Positions 1 through 10,843 of a DNA stretch of 64,000 nucleotides are shown here, in pieces. Numbering within the stretch: the first letter of the stretch is position 1; the number at the start of each line of letters is the position of its first letter. The notes below the pieces were generated by a model. That model had not been told where the DNA came from. It saw nothing but the letters and a program-made list of their open reading frames with translations, and searched no databases. The position numbers and the translations under genes are program-made. Source of the stretch: Lentisalinibacter orientalis (lineage in GTDB: Bacteria > Pseudomonadota > Gammaproteobacteria > Steroidobacterales > Woeseiaceae); NCBI RefSeq assembly GCF_040706535.1, contig NZ_JAPDRJ010000001.1, positions 248,001 through 312,000 on the forward strand. The letters are read 5' to 3'.

Positions 1-916
1 TGTCGTCCATGGTGACGCCGTCGATCTCCGCCGCCACGAACGTGCCCATGGGCAGGGGCATGCGCTCGTCGTTGCCGGCCTCCAGGCCGTACGGATCCTG
101 GATCCGGGCCACGGCGTAGGTAACCCGGTTGGTCTCGTCCACCACGCCCTCGGTGCGCACGATGCGCGCCTGCCAGCTCTCCGCGCGGCCCTCGCGCACG
201 GCGGTCAGCCGCACGGGCGGACCCTCGACCGCGCCGCCCTCGGTCAACTCTCCAGGCTCGGGCAGGTCCACGAACGCGAGGTCCTGGTCGGTCAACGGCA
301 GGCGGATCTCCGCGTAATCCGTGGCGAAGGTGACGGCCAGCCGCGTTCCGGGCGTCACGTACTGGCCGAGGTCGGCCTCCTTGGCCCGCACCATGCCGTC
401 GTAGGGCAGCGTGATGCGGGTGCGCTCCAGATTCCGCTTCGCCCGGGTCAGCTCGGCCCGGGCGGTGGCCAGCGCCGCCGCCGCGGAGGCGAGGTCCGCT
501 TCGGCGCGGTAACCGCTCAGCCGCAGCTTCTTCGACCCGTCGTACTCGATCTCGCGCTGTGTCAGCAGCGCTTCCGCCTGCTCCACGGCCGCCCGGTAGT
601 TGGTGGGGTCGATGCGCAGCAGTTCCTCGCCCTTCTCGAAGACACCGCCGGCGACGAACTTCGGCGAGATCCAGACGATGGGCCCGGAGACCTCGGCGCT
701 CAGCACCGTCTCCGTGCGCGGCCGGACGGTGCCCTGGGTGGTGACCCGGAAGTCCACCGCGGTCTCCTCCAGCGGCATCACTTCCACCAGCGGATCGATC
801 TCCGCGACCTCCCGGGTCTGCGGCGGCGGCTTCATCCGGGACATGAACAGCGTGCCGCCCACCGCCGTGGCGAGGATGGCGACGATTACGGCAAAGCGGA
901 GTATCTTTCGTTTCAT
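1..916 (-). CDS. HlyD/RND-type efflux periplasmic adaptor subunit, C-terminus beyond window
   Basis: Membrane fusion protein expected to link an inner-membrane exporter (RND or ABC type) to the outer membrane. Reading from the ATG at 914-916 gives 305 codons with no stop, so the C-terminus lies off the left edge. Residues ~7-25 after the basic MKRK are a membrane anchor. A first barrel-sandwich half (VLSAEVSGPIVWISP, ~71-85) is followed by an Ala/Glu/Arg-rich alpha-hairpin (~105-165), the returning half (ITLPYDGMVRAKEADLGQ, ~168-185) and the start of the beta-barrel domain. This order is typical of the family. The partner pump would be encoded further left. Substrate cannot be told. The gene is divergent from the flavin dehydrogenase at 1200. 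Confidence 0.85.
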   Translation of the reverse strand, partial: MKRKILRFAVIVAILATAVGGTLFMSRMKPPPQTREVAEIDPLVEVMPLEETAVDFRVTTQGTVRPRTETVLSAEVSGPIVWISPKFVAGGVFEKGEELLRIDPTNYRAAVEQAEALLTQREIEYDGSKKLRLSGYRAEADLASAAAALATARAELTRAKRNLERTRITLPYDGMVRAKEADLGQYVTPGTRLAVTFATDYAEIRLPLTDQDLAFVDLPEPGELTEGGAVEGPPVRLTAVREGRAESWQARIVRTEGVVDETNRVTYAVARIQDPYGLEAGNDERMPLPMGTFVAAEIDGVTMDD

Positions 917-987
917 TGGTAACTGTCGGTTCGCGAATTGCCACTTAATCTGCCGGCGATCATTGCAAGAGCCGCCGGACTCGGTGT

Positions 988-1001
988 TATAGTCAACTAT
1001 A
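988..1001. promoter_or_regulatory. Candidate operator palindrome upstream of the efflux adaptor gene
   Basis: TATAGT-CA-ACTATA is a perfect 6+6 inverted repeat with a 2-bp centre, in the only AT-rich patch of the 283-bp divergent gap between the efflux gene and the flavin dehydrogenase. TTGACT hexamers on the minus strand (991-996 and ~1011-1016) suggest a promoter firing toward the efflux gene. Efflux adaptors are often controlled by TetR/MarR-type repressors binding such sites, but no regulator gene is visible here, so the role is inference. Confidence 0.35.
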
Positions 1002-1199
1002 TCACCAAATCAGTCAAGGCCTCCGGCGTCTGCGGCCAGAAATTCGATGCCGGCGGGGGCAAATCGTTCATTACATCGCATCCCTGCGCGGCGGGGGAAT
1101 CCGGGCAGCCCGCAAGACGGGCCGGCCACGCGGCGCCATAATTGGGGGCCATCCGGCAGAAATCCAGAGCCGGCGGCAACGCCGGCAGGAGGGGAGCAC

Positions 1200-2798
1200 A
1201 TGCACCGCTACCAGGCAGACGTCATCGTGATCGGCGGCGGCATCGCGGGCATCGCCGCCGCGTGGGAGGCCCTGGAGCGAGGGCGGCGGGTGCTGATCCT
1301 GGACCGTGATGCCGAGGAGAACTTCGGCGGCCTGGCGAAGGAGAGCTTCGGCGGCATCTGGTTCGCCGACTCGCCCCTGCAGCGCAAGCACCGCATCCGC
1401 GACAGCCAGGCCCTCGGCCTGGACGACTGGCTGGCGTTCGGCGAACTCGGCGCCGACGATCACTGGCCCCGCGCCTGGGCCGAGGCCTACGTGGAACGCT
1501 CGGTGCCGGACGTCTACGAATGGCTCACCGGCCTGGGCGTCGATTTCATGCCGATGCCGCTGTGGGTGGAGCGGGGCCTGTACGTGCCGGGCAACTCGGT
1601 GCCCCGCTGGCACATCGTCTGGGGGACCGGGTACGAACTCGCCGTGGTGCTGGCCGGAAGGCTGCTCGACCACCCGCGCAAGGAGCGCCTGGAGTGCCGG
1701 TTCGGCCATCGGGTGGGTACGCTGACGACCCACGAAGGGCGCGTCACCGGCTGCCGCGGCCGCACGGAGGACGGCGGAGAGGCGTTCGAGGCCACGGCGG
1801 AGTCCGTCGTCATCGCGGCCGGCGGCATCAACGGCGACCTGGAACGGGTGCGCCAGAACTGGCACGCGGACTGGAGCGACCCGCCCGAGGTCCTCCTGAA
1901 CGGCTCCCACAAGTACGCCGACGGCATGCTGCACGATGCGGCCGCCACCCACGGCGCGGCCATCACCCACCTGGACTGGCAGTGGAACTATGCGGCCGGC
2001 ATCCCGCACTGGAAGCCCCGCAAGCCGCATCACGGCCTGTCGCTGGTGCCGCCGAAATCCGCCCTGTGGCTGAACTGGCGGGGCGAGCGCATCGGCCCGC
2101 AGCCGCTGGTGACCGGCTACGACACCCACGACCTGGTCGCACAGATCTGCAGACAGGAGCGGGCCTACTCCTGGCAGCTCCTGAACCGGAAAATCGCGCT
2201 GAAGGAGCTGGCCATCTCCGGTGCCGAGTTCAATCCGTCGTTCCGCGACAAGAAGCGGCTCGCCGTGGCCCGCGACCTGCTGCGGGGCAATCGCTGGCTG
2301 TTCGACGAGCTGGTCGCGAACTCCCCGGACTTCCTCGTCGCCGACACGCTCGAAGGGCTGGTGGCGCAGATGAACGAGCTGGTCGGGGATGGCTCGGTGG
2401 AACTCGATGCGGTCGCAGACGCGGTGACCCGTTACGACCGCCTGATCGACCTCGGGCCCCGTTTCCACAACGACGACCAGCTGCGCCGCATCGCCTTCGC
2501 CCGCCGCTGGACCGGCGACCGGCTGCGCACCTGCAACGCGCAGAAGATCGCGGATCCGAAAGCCGGCCCGTTCGTCGTGATCCGGGAATTCATCATCTCG
2601 CGCAAGAGCATGGGCGGCCTGCAGACGGACCTCGATTCCCGCGTGCTGGACGCCTCGGGGCAACCGATCCCCGGCCTGTTCGCCGCCGGCGAGGCGGCCG
2701 GCTTCGGCGGCGGCGGCATGAACGGCAAGCGCGGCCTGGAGGGGACCTTCCTGGGCGGCTGCCTGCTCGGCGGCAGGTTCGCCGGCCGCGCGGCCTGA
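1200..2798 (+). CDS. FAD-binding dehydrogenase (flavocytochrome c/ketosteroid-dehydrogenase-like fold)
   Basis: Flavin oxidoreductase of 532 aa. The N-terminus carries the Rossmann dinucleotide motif VIGGGIAGIAAAWEALERG followed by the acidic end of the second strand (LILDRD). The C-terminus has the usual second FAD contact (GLFAAGEAAGFGGGGMNG). The family (COG3573-like predicted oxidoreductases, related to fumarate reductase and 3-ketosteroid dehydrogenase flavoproteins) acts on unsaturated or keto substrates; the real substrate is unknown. The reading frame is open from 1047, but AGGAGGGG lies just 5' of the ATG at 1200 and homology begins there, so that start is chosen. No signal peptide; cytoplasmic. 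It converges with the thiamine-diphosphate enzyme at 2862. Confidence 0.8.
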   Translation: MHRYQADVIVIGGGIAGIAAAWEALERGRRVLILDRDAEENFGGLAKESFGGIWFADSPLQRKHRIRDSQALGLDDWLAFGELGADDHWPRAWAEAYVERSVPDVYEWLTGLGVDFMPMPLWVERGLYVPGNSVPRWHIVWGTGYELAVVLAGRLLDHPRKERLECRFGHRVGTLTTHEGRVTGCRGRTEDGGEAFEATAESVVIAAGGINGDLERVRQNWHADWSDPPEVLLNGSHKYADGMLHDAAATHGAAITHLDWQWNYAAGIPHWKPRKPHHGLSLVPPKSALWLNWRGERIGPQPLVTGYDTHDLVAQICRQERAYSWQLLNRKIALKELAISGAEFNPSFRDKKRLAVARDLLRGNRWLFDELVANSPDFLVADTLEGLVAQMNELVGDGSVELDAVADAVTRYDRLIDLGPRFHNDDQLRRIAFARRWTGDRLRTCNAQKIADPKAGPFVVIREFIISRKSMGGLQTDLDSRVLDASGQPIPGLFAAGEAAGFGGGGMNGKRGLEGTFLGGCLLGGRFAGRAA

Positions 2799-2799
2799 C

Positions 2800-2855
2800 C
2801 GGACCCTGGCCGTCGGACCCTGGCCGCCGGTTCCTGGCAGCCGGTTCCTGGCAGC
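2800..2855. repeat. Four-unit 14-bp tandem repeat between convergent genes
   Basis: Four consecutive 14-bp units start one base after the stop codon at 2798: two copies of CGGACCCTGGCCG(T/C) then two copies of CGGTTCCTGGCAGC, with a degenerate fifth unit running into the stop codon of the opposing gene at 2862. It fills the whole 63-bp convergent gap. Possible slippage product; no function is evident. Confidence 0.75.
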
Positions 2856-2861
2856 CGATCC

Positions 2862-4595
2862 TTAGCCGATCGTGTGGCGCTTCAGCGCCCGGCCGATGTA
2901 GCGCACCTTCTGGCGGAACGGGAAGCGTCCCAGGTTCACCTTCACCACGCCCTCCGTGAAGACACTCTTGCGCGAATAGTCGATGTTCACATCCACGATC
3001 ACGGGCCGCCCGTCGGCGGCGATGGCCAGCGCCTCGCCGATCACCCGGTCCACGTCGCCGTCGTTCGCCATCGTCAGATAGGCCGCCCCGGTGGCCGTCG
3101 CGACGCCCTCCACTTTCAGGTCGCCGATGACCGTGCAGGTCTTCTCCTTCAGCGGCAGCGACTGGAACTGGGAGATCTGCGCCAGCTCGCCGTCGTGGAA
3201 GACGAAGAAGATGGCGCCGATGCCGTTGCTGGCTGCGGTCAGTATCTCCAGCGCCGTCATCATGAAGGCGCCGTCGCCGACGATGGCGCAGACCTGCTTG
3301 TCCGGATGCGCCAGCTTCACGCCGATGGTGCCGGGCACGCAGTAGCCCATGCAGTTGAAGTCGGTGGGCGAGATGAGATGCCTCGACTCGTACACCGGGA
3401 ACTGCTCGGCGGTGAGGAAGGTGTGGTTGCCGTCGTCCACCACCACGTAGCAGTCCCGGTCGAGCTGCTCGCGCAGCGAGCGGAAGAAGATACCGGGGCT
3501 CACCTTCTCGTCGCTGGTCTTCGCCCGCCAGCTGGCGAAGAAGGCCTCTTTGTCTTCGCGGATGCCCTGGCGCAGTTCGTTGTGCGCCACGGGCGTCTCG
3601 CGCCGCTTCTTCAGCTCGTCACGCAGCGCCTGCATGAACTTCGCGCCGTCCGCCTCGACGGCGACGGTGGCGGGATAGTTCTTGTCGAATACCCGCGGGT
3701 CGATATCGGCGTGGATCAGCTGCTCCGGTATCTCCATGCCGTAGCTGCCGGTGGCGAGCTCGGCGAAGCGCACGCCCACGGCCAGAAGGCAATCCACCTT
3801 CGCGAAGGCGTTGCGGGCCGCCGGCACCGCGGAGGGGCCGAAACCCATGCCGGTGTGCAGGGCGTGGTCGTGGGGGAACACGCTGATGCCCTGCATCGTC
3901 GTCGCGACGGGCGCGCCCAGCAGGTCCGCGATCTCCACGCTGTATTCCGTGGCCTCCCGCGCGCCCCAGCCGAGGTAGAGACCGGGCCGCTCCGCCGCCA
4001 GCAGCATCTCCGCCGCCCGCTCCACCAGGGCGGCATCGGGCCGGGGCGGCTCGTACGAGGGCTGGTAGGGCTGCGGCTCGTCGACGTCGGCCGTGAACAT
4101 CTGCACGTTGCTCGCGATCTCCACGAACACCGGCCCGGGCAGGCCGGAGGTGGCGATCTCTGCCGCCTCGTAGATCTTCGGTACAACGTCCTCATGCCGG
4201 TCCACCAGGAAGGCTGCCTTGGTGATGCCGTCCAAGACCTGCTGCTGATCCAGCTCGTGCAGCTGGTAATGCCGGCCGGAGTCGCGCCGGATGCCGCCCG
4301 AGATCACCAGCAGCGGCACGCCGTCCAGATACGCCTCGCCGATGCCGCTCATGGCGTGGGTCATGCCGGCGGCGGGCACGATCACGAGGCAGCCGATGGA
4401 GTCCGAGACCCGGCTCCAGGCCTCGGCCATGAAGCTGCCGCCCTGCTCGTGGGTGACCAGCACCGGCGTGATCTGCTCGCTGCGGTTCAGCTCGTCGTAG
4501 ATCTCGGTGTTGTGCACACCGGGCACGCCGAAGGTGTAACGCACACCGATATTCTCCAGGGCTCTCGCCGCCAGCCAGGCGCCGCTGCGTTTCAT
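2862..4595 (-). CDS. Thiamine-diphosphate-dependent enzyme, acetolactate-synthase-like
   Basis: ThDP enzyme of 577 aa with the three-domain layout of acetohydroxyacid synthase, pyruvate decarboxylase and related enzymes: N-terminal Pyr domain with the catalytic glutamate (VTHEQGGSFMAEAW, ~48-61), central domain, and C-terminal PP domain with GDGAFMMTALEIL. In the usual GDG-X24/26-NN metal motif the NN pair is replaced by HD (FHDGELAQ), where the Asp could still bind Mg2+. It lies 28 bp downstream of the exported reductase gene at 4624 on the same strand, suggesting one operon. No small regulatory subunit gene is nearby, so a true isoleucine/valine-pathway role is unlikely; a decarboxylase or lyase of another 2-keto acid is more plausible. 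Confidence 0.75.
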   Translation of the reverse strand: MKRSGAWLAARALENIGVRYTFGVPGVHNTEIYDELNRSEQITPVLVTHEQGGSFMAEAWSRVSDSIGCLVIVPAAGMTHAMSGIGEAYLDGVPLLVISGGIRRDSGRHYQLHELDQQQVLDGITKAAFLVDRHEDVVPKIYEAAEIATSGLPGPVFVEIASNVQMFTADVDEPQPYQPSYEPPRPDAALVERAAEMLLAAERPGLYLGWGAREATEYSVEIADLLGAPVATTMQGISVFPHDHALHTGMGFGPSAVPAARNAFAKVDCLLAVGVRFAELATGSYGMEIPEQLIHADIDPRVFDKNYPATVAVEADGAKFMQALRDELKKRRETPVAHNELRQGIREDKEAFFASWRAKTSDEKVSPGIFFRSLREQLDRDCYVVVDDGNHTFLTAEQFPVYESRHLISPTDFNCMGYCVPGTIGVKLAHPDKQVCAIVGDGAFMMTALEILTAASNGIGAIFFVFHDGELAQISQFQSLPLKEKTCTVIGDLKVEGVATATGAAYLTMANDGDVDRVIGEALAIAADGRPVIVDVNIDYSRKSVFTEGVVKVNLGRFPFRQKVRYIGRALKRHTIG

Positions 4596-4623
4596 GTCCG
4601 CTCTCCGTTGATCACATGGTTGA

Positions 4624-5325
4624 TCACAGGCGTCCGGGTGTCGGGCGCAGGTGGTAGTCGAATCCCCGGCCGTTCAGCCGCGCGTTCATCCAGAGTATCA
4701 GCATACCCTCGATCTCACGCGCGTAGCGCGCCGGCCCCACATCAAGCGCCTCGAGACCGAGCTCGCGGACGAGCTCGGCGACCCGCGCCTTGGCCCCGGC
4801 ATCGTCACCCGCCAGCGGGATGGTCACCGGCCCGCCCGCGATGGACGGATCCGCCATGGTCTGCCAGGAGAGCGTGTTGAACGCCTTTACCACCCGCGCG
4901 CGCGGCGCGGCCGCCTGGATGCGCTCCGTGATGGAGTCGTCGATGGTCCGCACCGCCAGCCGCTCGTCGGTGAAGCGGAACGGGTTGGTGGGATCGATGA
5001 CGAGCTTGCCGGCCAGATCGCCCAGGCTCTCCGTCACCTCGACCGCCACTGCGGCGGGCACGGCCAGGATCACGATCTCCGCCGCCGCCGCGGCGCCGGC
5101 CGGGGACGCCGCGGAGGCCTCGCCCGGCGTGCTCTCGACGAGTTCGCGCACCCGTTCCGCCTCCGGCGTCCGCGAGCCGTAGACCACCGTATGGCCGAGC
5201 GCGGCGAGCCGCGGACCCAGCGCGCCGCCGACGTCGCCGGTGCCTATGACGGCAACGGTGGCGGCCTGCACGGGCGCACCCGCAATGAGGAATATTGCAG
5301 TGATCACTTTGAAAAGCTGTGGCAT
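4624..5325 (-). CDS. Exported NAD(P)-binding reductase of the F420-dependent oxidoreductase family
   Basis: A 233-aa protein with a Rossmann domain resembling NADP:F420 oxidoreductase (COG2085): AVIGTGDVGGALGPRLAALG at ~25-44, GSRTPEAERV, VILAVPAA and VVKAFNTLS. Unusually, the dinucleotide motif is preceded by a segment that looks like a signal peptide (MPQLFKVITAIFLIAGAPVQA). Start chosen at 5325 because AGGA lies eight bases upstream; an in-frame ATG at 5334 adds three residues. It appears to be first in a two-gene operon with the ThDP enzyme. Use of F420 by this organism is not shown; NADP is as likely. Confidence 0.7.
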   Translation of the reverse strand: MPQLFKVITAIFLIAGAPVQAATVAVIGTGDVGGALGPRLAALGHTVVYGSRTPEAERVRELVESTPGEASAASPAGAAAAAEIVILAVPAAVAVEVTESLGDLAGKLVIDPTNPFRFTDERLAVRTIDDSITERIQAAAPRARVVKAFNTLSWQTMADPSIAGGPVTIPLAGDDAGAKARVAELVRELGLEALDVGPARYAREIEGMLILWMNARLNGRGFDYHLRPTPGRL

Positions 5326-5351
5326 CGTCACCATCCTGTTTGCCTGTACCG

Positions 5352-5404
5352 TGTAGGAGGGCCTTCAGGCCCGACCGCGTTTCGCGCCTGAAGGCGCTCC
5401 TACA
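5352..5404. repeat. REPIN (inverted pair of GTAG-headed REP elements), CCTTCAGG type
   Basis: The left REP reads GTAGGAGGGCCTTCAGGCCC, i.e. the GTAG tetranucleotide followed by a GGGCCT-TC-AGGCCC stem. The right arm is an inverted copy with stem GCGCCT-GA-AGGCGC ending CTCCTACA; the changed G/C pairs are complementary, so pairing is kept. Located between divergent genes. Confidence 0.85.
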
Positions 5405-5411
5405 AGGTGCC

Positions 5412-5469
5412 TGTAGGAGGGGCTTTAGCCCCGATTGTTTAATGAATCGGGGCTAAAGCCCCTCCTACG
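5412..5469. repeat. REPIN, CTTTAG type
   Basis: The left REP is GTAGGAGGGGCTTTAGCCCC and the right arm is its inverted copy (GGGGCTAAAGCCCCTCCTAC) across a short AT-rich spacer. It lies 7 bp from the preceding REPIN and 43 bp upstream of the rhomboid gene. Confidence 0.85.
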
Positions 5470-5512
5470 AGGCCCTCCTGCATGATAGCCCGAGGCCGAC
5501 CGAGAGCCATTG

Positions 5513-6259
5513 ATGTTTCCGCTACGCGACGAGAATCCGCACTTCCTGACGCCCTATGCGACCTGGGGGCTCATCGGGCTGAACGTGCTCGCCTGGGTGC
5601 TGGTGCAGGGCCTCGGCACGGAGCCGGCGCTGTCGCGCTCCATGTGCAACCTGGCACTGATCCCCGGCGAGGTACTGCAGACGGCGGCGCCCGGCACCCG
5701 GGTGCCGCTGGGGCCGGGCATCACCTGCGTGCTGGGCGACAGCTCCACGTGGTACACCACCATCACGTCCATGTTCCTGCACGGCGGCTGGTTCCACCTG
5801 ATCGGCAACATGTGGTTCCTCTACATCTTCGGCAACAACGTCGAGGACTCCATGGGCCACGGGCGCTTCGTGATCTTCTACCTGCTGTGCGGCCTCGCGG
5901 CGGCGGCCCTGCAGACCGTGTTCGACCCTGACTCCACCATCCCCATGGTGGGCGCTTCCGGCGCCATCGGCGGCGTCATGGGCGCCTACATCCTGCTGTA
6001 TCCGAAGGTACGGGTGCACATGCTGATCGTGTTCGGCTTCTACATCACCACCATCGCCGTGCCCGCCGTGTTCATGCTCGGCTACTGGTTCCTGCTGCAG
6101 CTGATCAGCGGCTTCAGCACCATCGGCTCCCAGGGCGGCGGCGTCGCCTTCTGGGCCCACGTGGGCGGTTTCGTCGCCGGTGGGCTGCTGATCCTGCTGT
6201 TCCGCGACCCGCGCCTGGTCAAACGCCATCCCAACCACGGCTGGAAGCCCCGCGGCTGA
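5513..6259 (+). CDS. Rhomboid family intramembrane serine protease
   Basis: Inner-membrane protease of 248 aa that cleaves transmembrane segments of other proteins. The catalytic serine is S149 in the GxSG motif (MVGASGAIGGVMGAY) and the catalytic histidine is H216 in FWAHVGGFVAGG. The oxyanion-side H95/N99 (FHLIGNMWFLYIFG) is in the expected place ahead of them. About six hydrophobic segments are visible. A TTG at 5510 precedes the ATG at 5513 in frame; the ATG is preferred. All catalytic positions are present, so it is expected to be active. Natural substrate unknown. It sits 122 bp upstream of lon, so the two may be quality-control neighbours, but they look separately expressed. Confidence 0.92.
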   Translation: MFPLRDENPHFLTPYATWGLIGLNVLAWVLVQGLGTEPALSRSMCNLALIPGEVLQTAAPGTRVPLGPGITCVLGDSSTWYTTITSMFLHGGWFHLIGNMWFLYIFGNNVEDSMGHGRFVIFYLLCGLAAAALQTVFDPDSTIPMVGASGAIGGVMGAYILLYPKVRVHMLIVFGFYITTIAVPAVFMLGYWFLLQLISGFSTIGSQGGGVAFWAHVGGFVAGGLLILLFRDPRLVKRHPNHGWKPRG

Positions 6260-6381
6260 GTCACCGTCCGGTCGGGAAAACTCCGCCGGCGCCGCAGCCG
6301 GCGACGAGCGTCGGGGATTGAAAGGGCGCGGCCGCGGCACCATCTCTGCGTTCCGGAGGCAACCATCATCCCTGTAACGCA

Positions 6382-8775
<2,394 letters not shown>

Positions 8776-8782
8776 ACGGGCG

Positions 8783-8853
8783 TGTAGGAGGGCCTTCAGG
8801 CCCGATTTTTTAAAGGAATCGGGCCTGAAGGCCCTCCTACCGGCCCTCCTACA
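8783..8853. repeat. REPIN with duplicated right end
   Basis: Inverted pair of CCTTCAGG-type REPs around a T/A-rich loop; the right terminal CCTCCTAC is followed by a second partial copy (GGCCCTCCTACA) that abuts the stop codon of mlaA. It separates the convergent lon and mlaA genes and could act as a bidirectional terminator or mRNA stabiliser. Confidence 0.85.
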
Positions 8854-9600
8854 TTATTCCTCGTCCAGGAATTCGTCCTCGAAGAAGTCGTCCATCGGCG
8901 GATTGCCGTCGTAGATGAGGTACTCCCGGCGCTGCAGGTAGGAGCTGCGGACGAAGAGATAGGGGTCGTTCGACGCCTCGATCTGGGAATCGACGGAGAG
9001 CAGCCGGGCGCGCATATCGACGATCTCCAGCACGAACAGCTTGTCCCGGATGGCGGACTCGTCGATGTAGTACAGGCCGTTGAAGCCGATGTCCGCCGGC
9101 CGCGAGATCGCGTCGCGCAGCGTCGCCGGCCCCAGGAACGGCAGGACCACATAGGGTCCGGCCGGCACGCCCCACACGGCCAGGGTCTGGCCGAAGTCCT
9201 CGTTGTGCTCCTCCAGCCCGATGTCCGAACCCACGTCGATCAGCCCGCCGAGCCCGACCGTGCTGTTCACCAGCAACCGGCCGGTGTCCGACAGGGCGGC
9301 CCCCGGCTTGCCCTGCAGCAGGTTGTTGAAGATGACGAAGGGATAACCGAGATTGCCGAAGAAGTTGCCGACGCCCCGGCGTACCAGGGACGGCGTCACC
9401 TTCCTGTAGCCCTTCGCCACCGGCTTCAGCAACACCCGATCGAAGGTGTCGTTGAACTGGTAGGTCACCCGGTTGACCGGCTCCAGCGGATCCGGGGTGG
9501 CGCCGGGGTATTCGGGTTGCGACGCGCACCCACCCAGGAACGGGACCAGGAGGACGGTCAGCAGGAATGGGCGGACCAGGCTCTGCCGGCAGGGCTGCAT
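8854..9600 (-). CDS. mlaA: MlaA/VacJ-type phospholipid-asymmetry lipoprotein
   Basis: Outer-membrane lipoprotein (248 aa) of the Mla system, which removes misplaced phospholipids from the outer leaflet. A signal sequence ends in a lipobox (VPFLGGCASQ). The mature part has the family hallmarks: DPLEPVNRVTYQFND, VRRGVGNFFGNL, GLIDVGSDIGL, FGQTLAVWGV and GPYVVLPFLGPATLRD. The C-terminus is strongly acidic (DDFFEDEFLDEE). The frame is open much further upstream, but the ATG at 9600 gives the signal peptide. The mlaBCDEF genes are not nearby; here mlaA is a single gene, as is common outside the mlaFEDCB cluster. Confidence 0.92.
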   Translation of the reverse strand: MQPCRQSLVRPFLLTVLLVPFLGGCASQPEYPGATPDPLEPVNRVTYQFNDTFDRVLLKPVAKGYRKVTPSLVRRGVGNFFGNLGYPFVIFNNLLQGKPGAALSDTGRLLVNSTVGLGGLIDVGSDIGLEEHNEDFGQTLAVWGVPAGPYVVLPFLGPATLRDAISRPADIGFNGLYYIDESAIRDKLFVLEIVDMRARLLSVDSQIEASNDPYLFVRSSYLQRREYLIYDGNPPMDDFFEDEFLDEE

Positions 9601-9846
9601 AGGGTGGCTCTCAAGGACTGTCGGGTTCTCGGGCTGCTCGCCGGATCGGGACGCTGCGACGCGCACCGGATCCTGCAGCGACTCGTCGGGACTATAGAAG
9701 GCCGATGGCGGCATAGTCCAGTCCGACGCCGGATATCGTCCGAAACCCGGCTGCCCGCCCCCCCCGGGGAGGACGCCATGGTGGATTACCGACATCGACA
9801 GCCCCGGCGGCTTTGCCGATAATCGCCGCGGCCGCCGGAGTAGACC

Positions 9847-10839
9847 ATGTTCCATATCGTCGATACCGATATCTTCGACCGTCCGCTGCTGGACGAACTC
9901 TGCGAACTGACCACCGCGGTGCGCACCGTCGCCAAGCCGGCCGAGGGCGCCCGCTTCCTGCAGCACCTGCTGCCCACCCGGCGGGCCATGCTCTACTTCA
10001 CCCAGCCGAGCACCCGTACCTTCCTGTCGATGAACAACGCCTGCCACGTGCTCGGCATCCGCACCAGCGAGATCCGCAACCCGGAGGTCTCCTCCGAGGT
10101 GAAGGGCGAGACCTTCGAGGACAGCATCCGCACCTTCAGCTCCTACGTGGACCTGATCATCATGCGCACGCCCGAGGCCGGTTACGCCGCCCGCGCTGCC
10201 GCCCTGATGAACAGCATTCCGCGCCCGGTGCCCATCATCAATGCGGGCAGCGGCAAGGACCAGCACCCCACCCAGGCCCTGCTCGACATCTATACCCTGG
10301 AGCGCAGCTTCGAGCAGCGGGGCGGCATCGACGGCAAGACCATCGGCATGATGGGCGACCTGAAACGCGGCCGCACGGTGCGTTCGCTGAGCCGGCTGAT
10401 GCGTTACTACGAGGGCGTGAAGCTGATCTTCATCGCGCCGCCGGCCTACGAGATGGAACCGGATATCAAGGATTTCCTCACCGAACACGGCGTCGAGTTT
10501 CACGAGACCCGGCGCCTGCACGAGATACTGCCCGAGCTGGACGCCCTCTATGTCACCCGCATGCAGTTCGAGCACGACGTGGCGGACGAGTCCTCCGGCG
10601 TAAACCTCGCCCCCTTCACGGTAGGGGAACGGGAGCTCGGCCTGATGAAGAAGGACACCGCCGTCATGCATCCGCTGCCGAGGGGCCCCGAGATCCAGCC
10701 CGAGGTCGACCGGGACCCGCGCGCGATGTACTGGCGCCAGGAGAGAAACGGCATGTGGATGCGGGTGGCGCTGATGGCGAAGATCTTCGGCGTGAGCGAT
10801 CTCATCACCGAGGCGTTGCCGAAATACCGCGACGCCTGA
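9847..10839 (+). CDS. pyrB: Aspartate carbamoyltransferase, catalytic chain-like
   Basis: Cytosolic enzyme of 330 aa that joins carbamoyl phosphate to aspartate in pyrimidine synthesis. The carbamoyl-phosphate loop is S55-T56-R57-T58 (QPSTRTFLSM), the SSxxKGE loop gives K86 (SSEVKGETFED), and H140-P141-T142-Q143 (DQHPTQALLD) is the HPTQ motif. The C-terminal HPLPRGPEI motif matches the aspartate-binding loop. The Phe in STRTF and sequence around it differ from E. coli PyrB (STRTR), pointing to a divergent PyrB subfamily; a role on a different amine cannot be excluded. No pyrI or pyrC is adjacent. It starts just after the divergent mlaA promoter region. Confidence 0.82.
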   Translation: MFHIVDTDIFDRPLLDELCELTTAVRTVAKPAEGARFLQHLLPTRRAMLYFTQPSTRTFLSMNNACHVLGIRTSEIRNPEVSSEVKGETFEDSIRTFSSYVDLIIMRTPEAGYAARAAALMNSIPRPVPIINAGSGKDQHPTQALLDIYTLERSFEQRGGIDGKTIGMMGDLKRGRTVRSLSRLMRYYEGVKLIFIAPPAYEMEPDIKDFLTEHGVEFHETRRLHEILPELDALYVTRMQFEHDVADESSGVNLAPFTVGERELGLMKKDTAVMHPLPRGPEIQPEVDRDPRAMYWRQERNGMWMRVALMAKIFGVSDLITEALPKYRDA

Positions 10840-10843
10840 GGGC

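Noticed and set aside
2874..4880. 668-codon plus-strand frame opposite the ThDP enzyme
   Set aside because: Antisense shadow; the ThDP motifs are all on the minus strand.
5352..5469. REPINs as Rho-independent terminators
   Set aside because: Strong stems but no T-tract after them; they may slow RNases or polymerase, but the class is REP.
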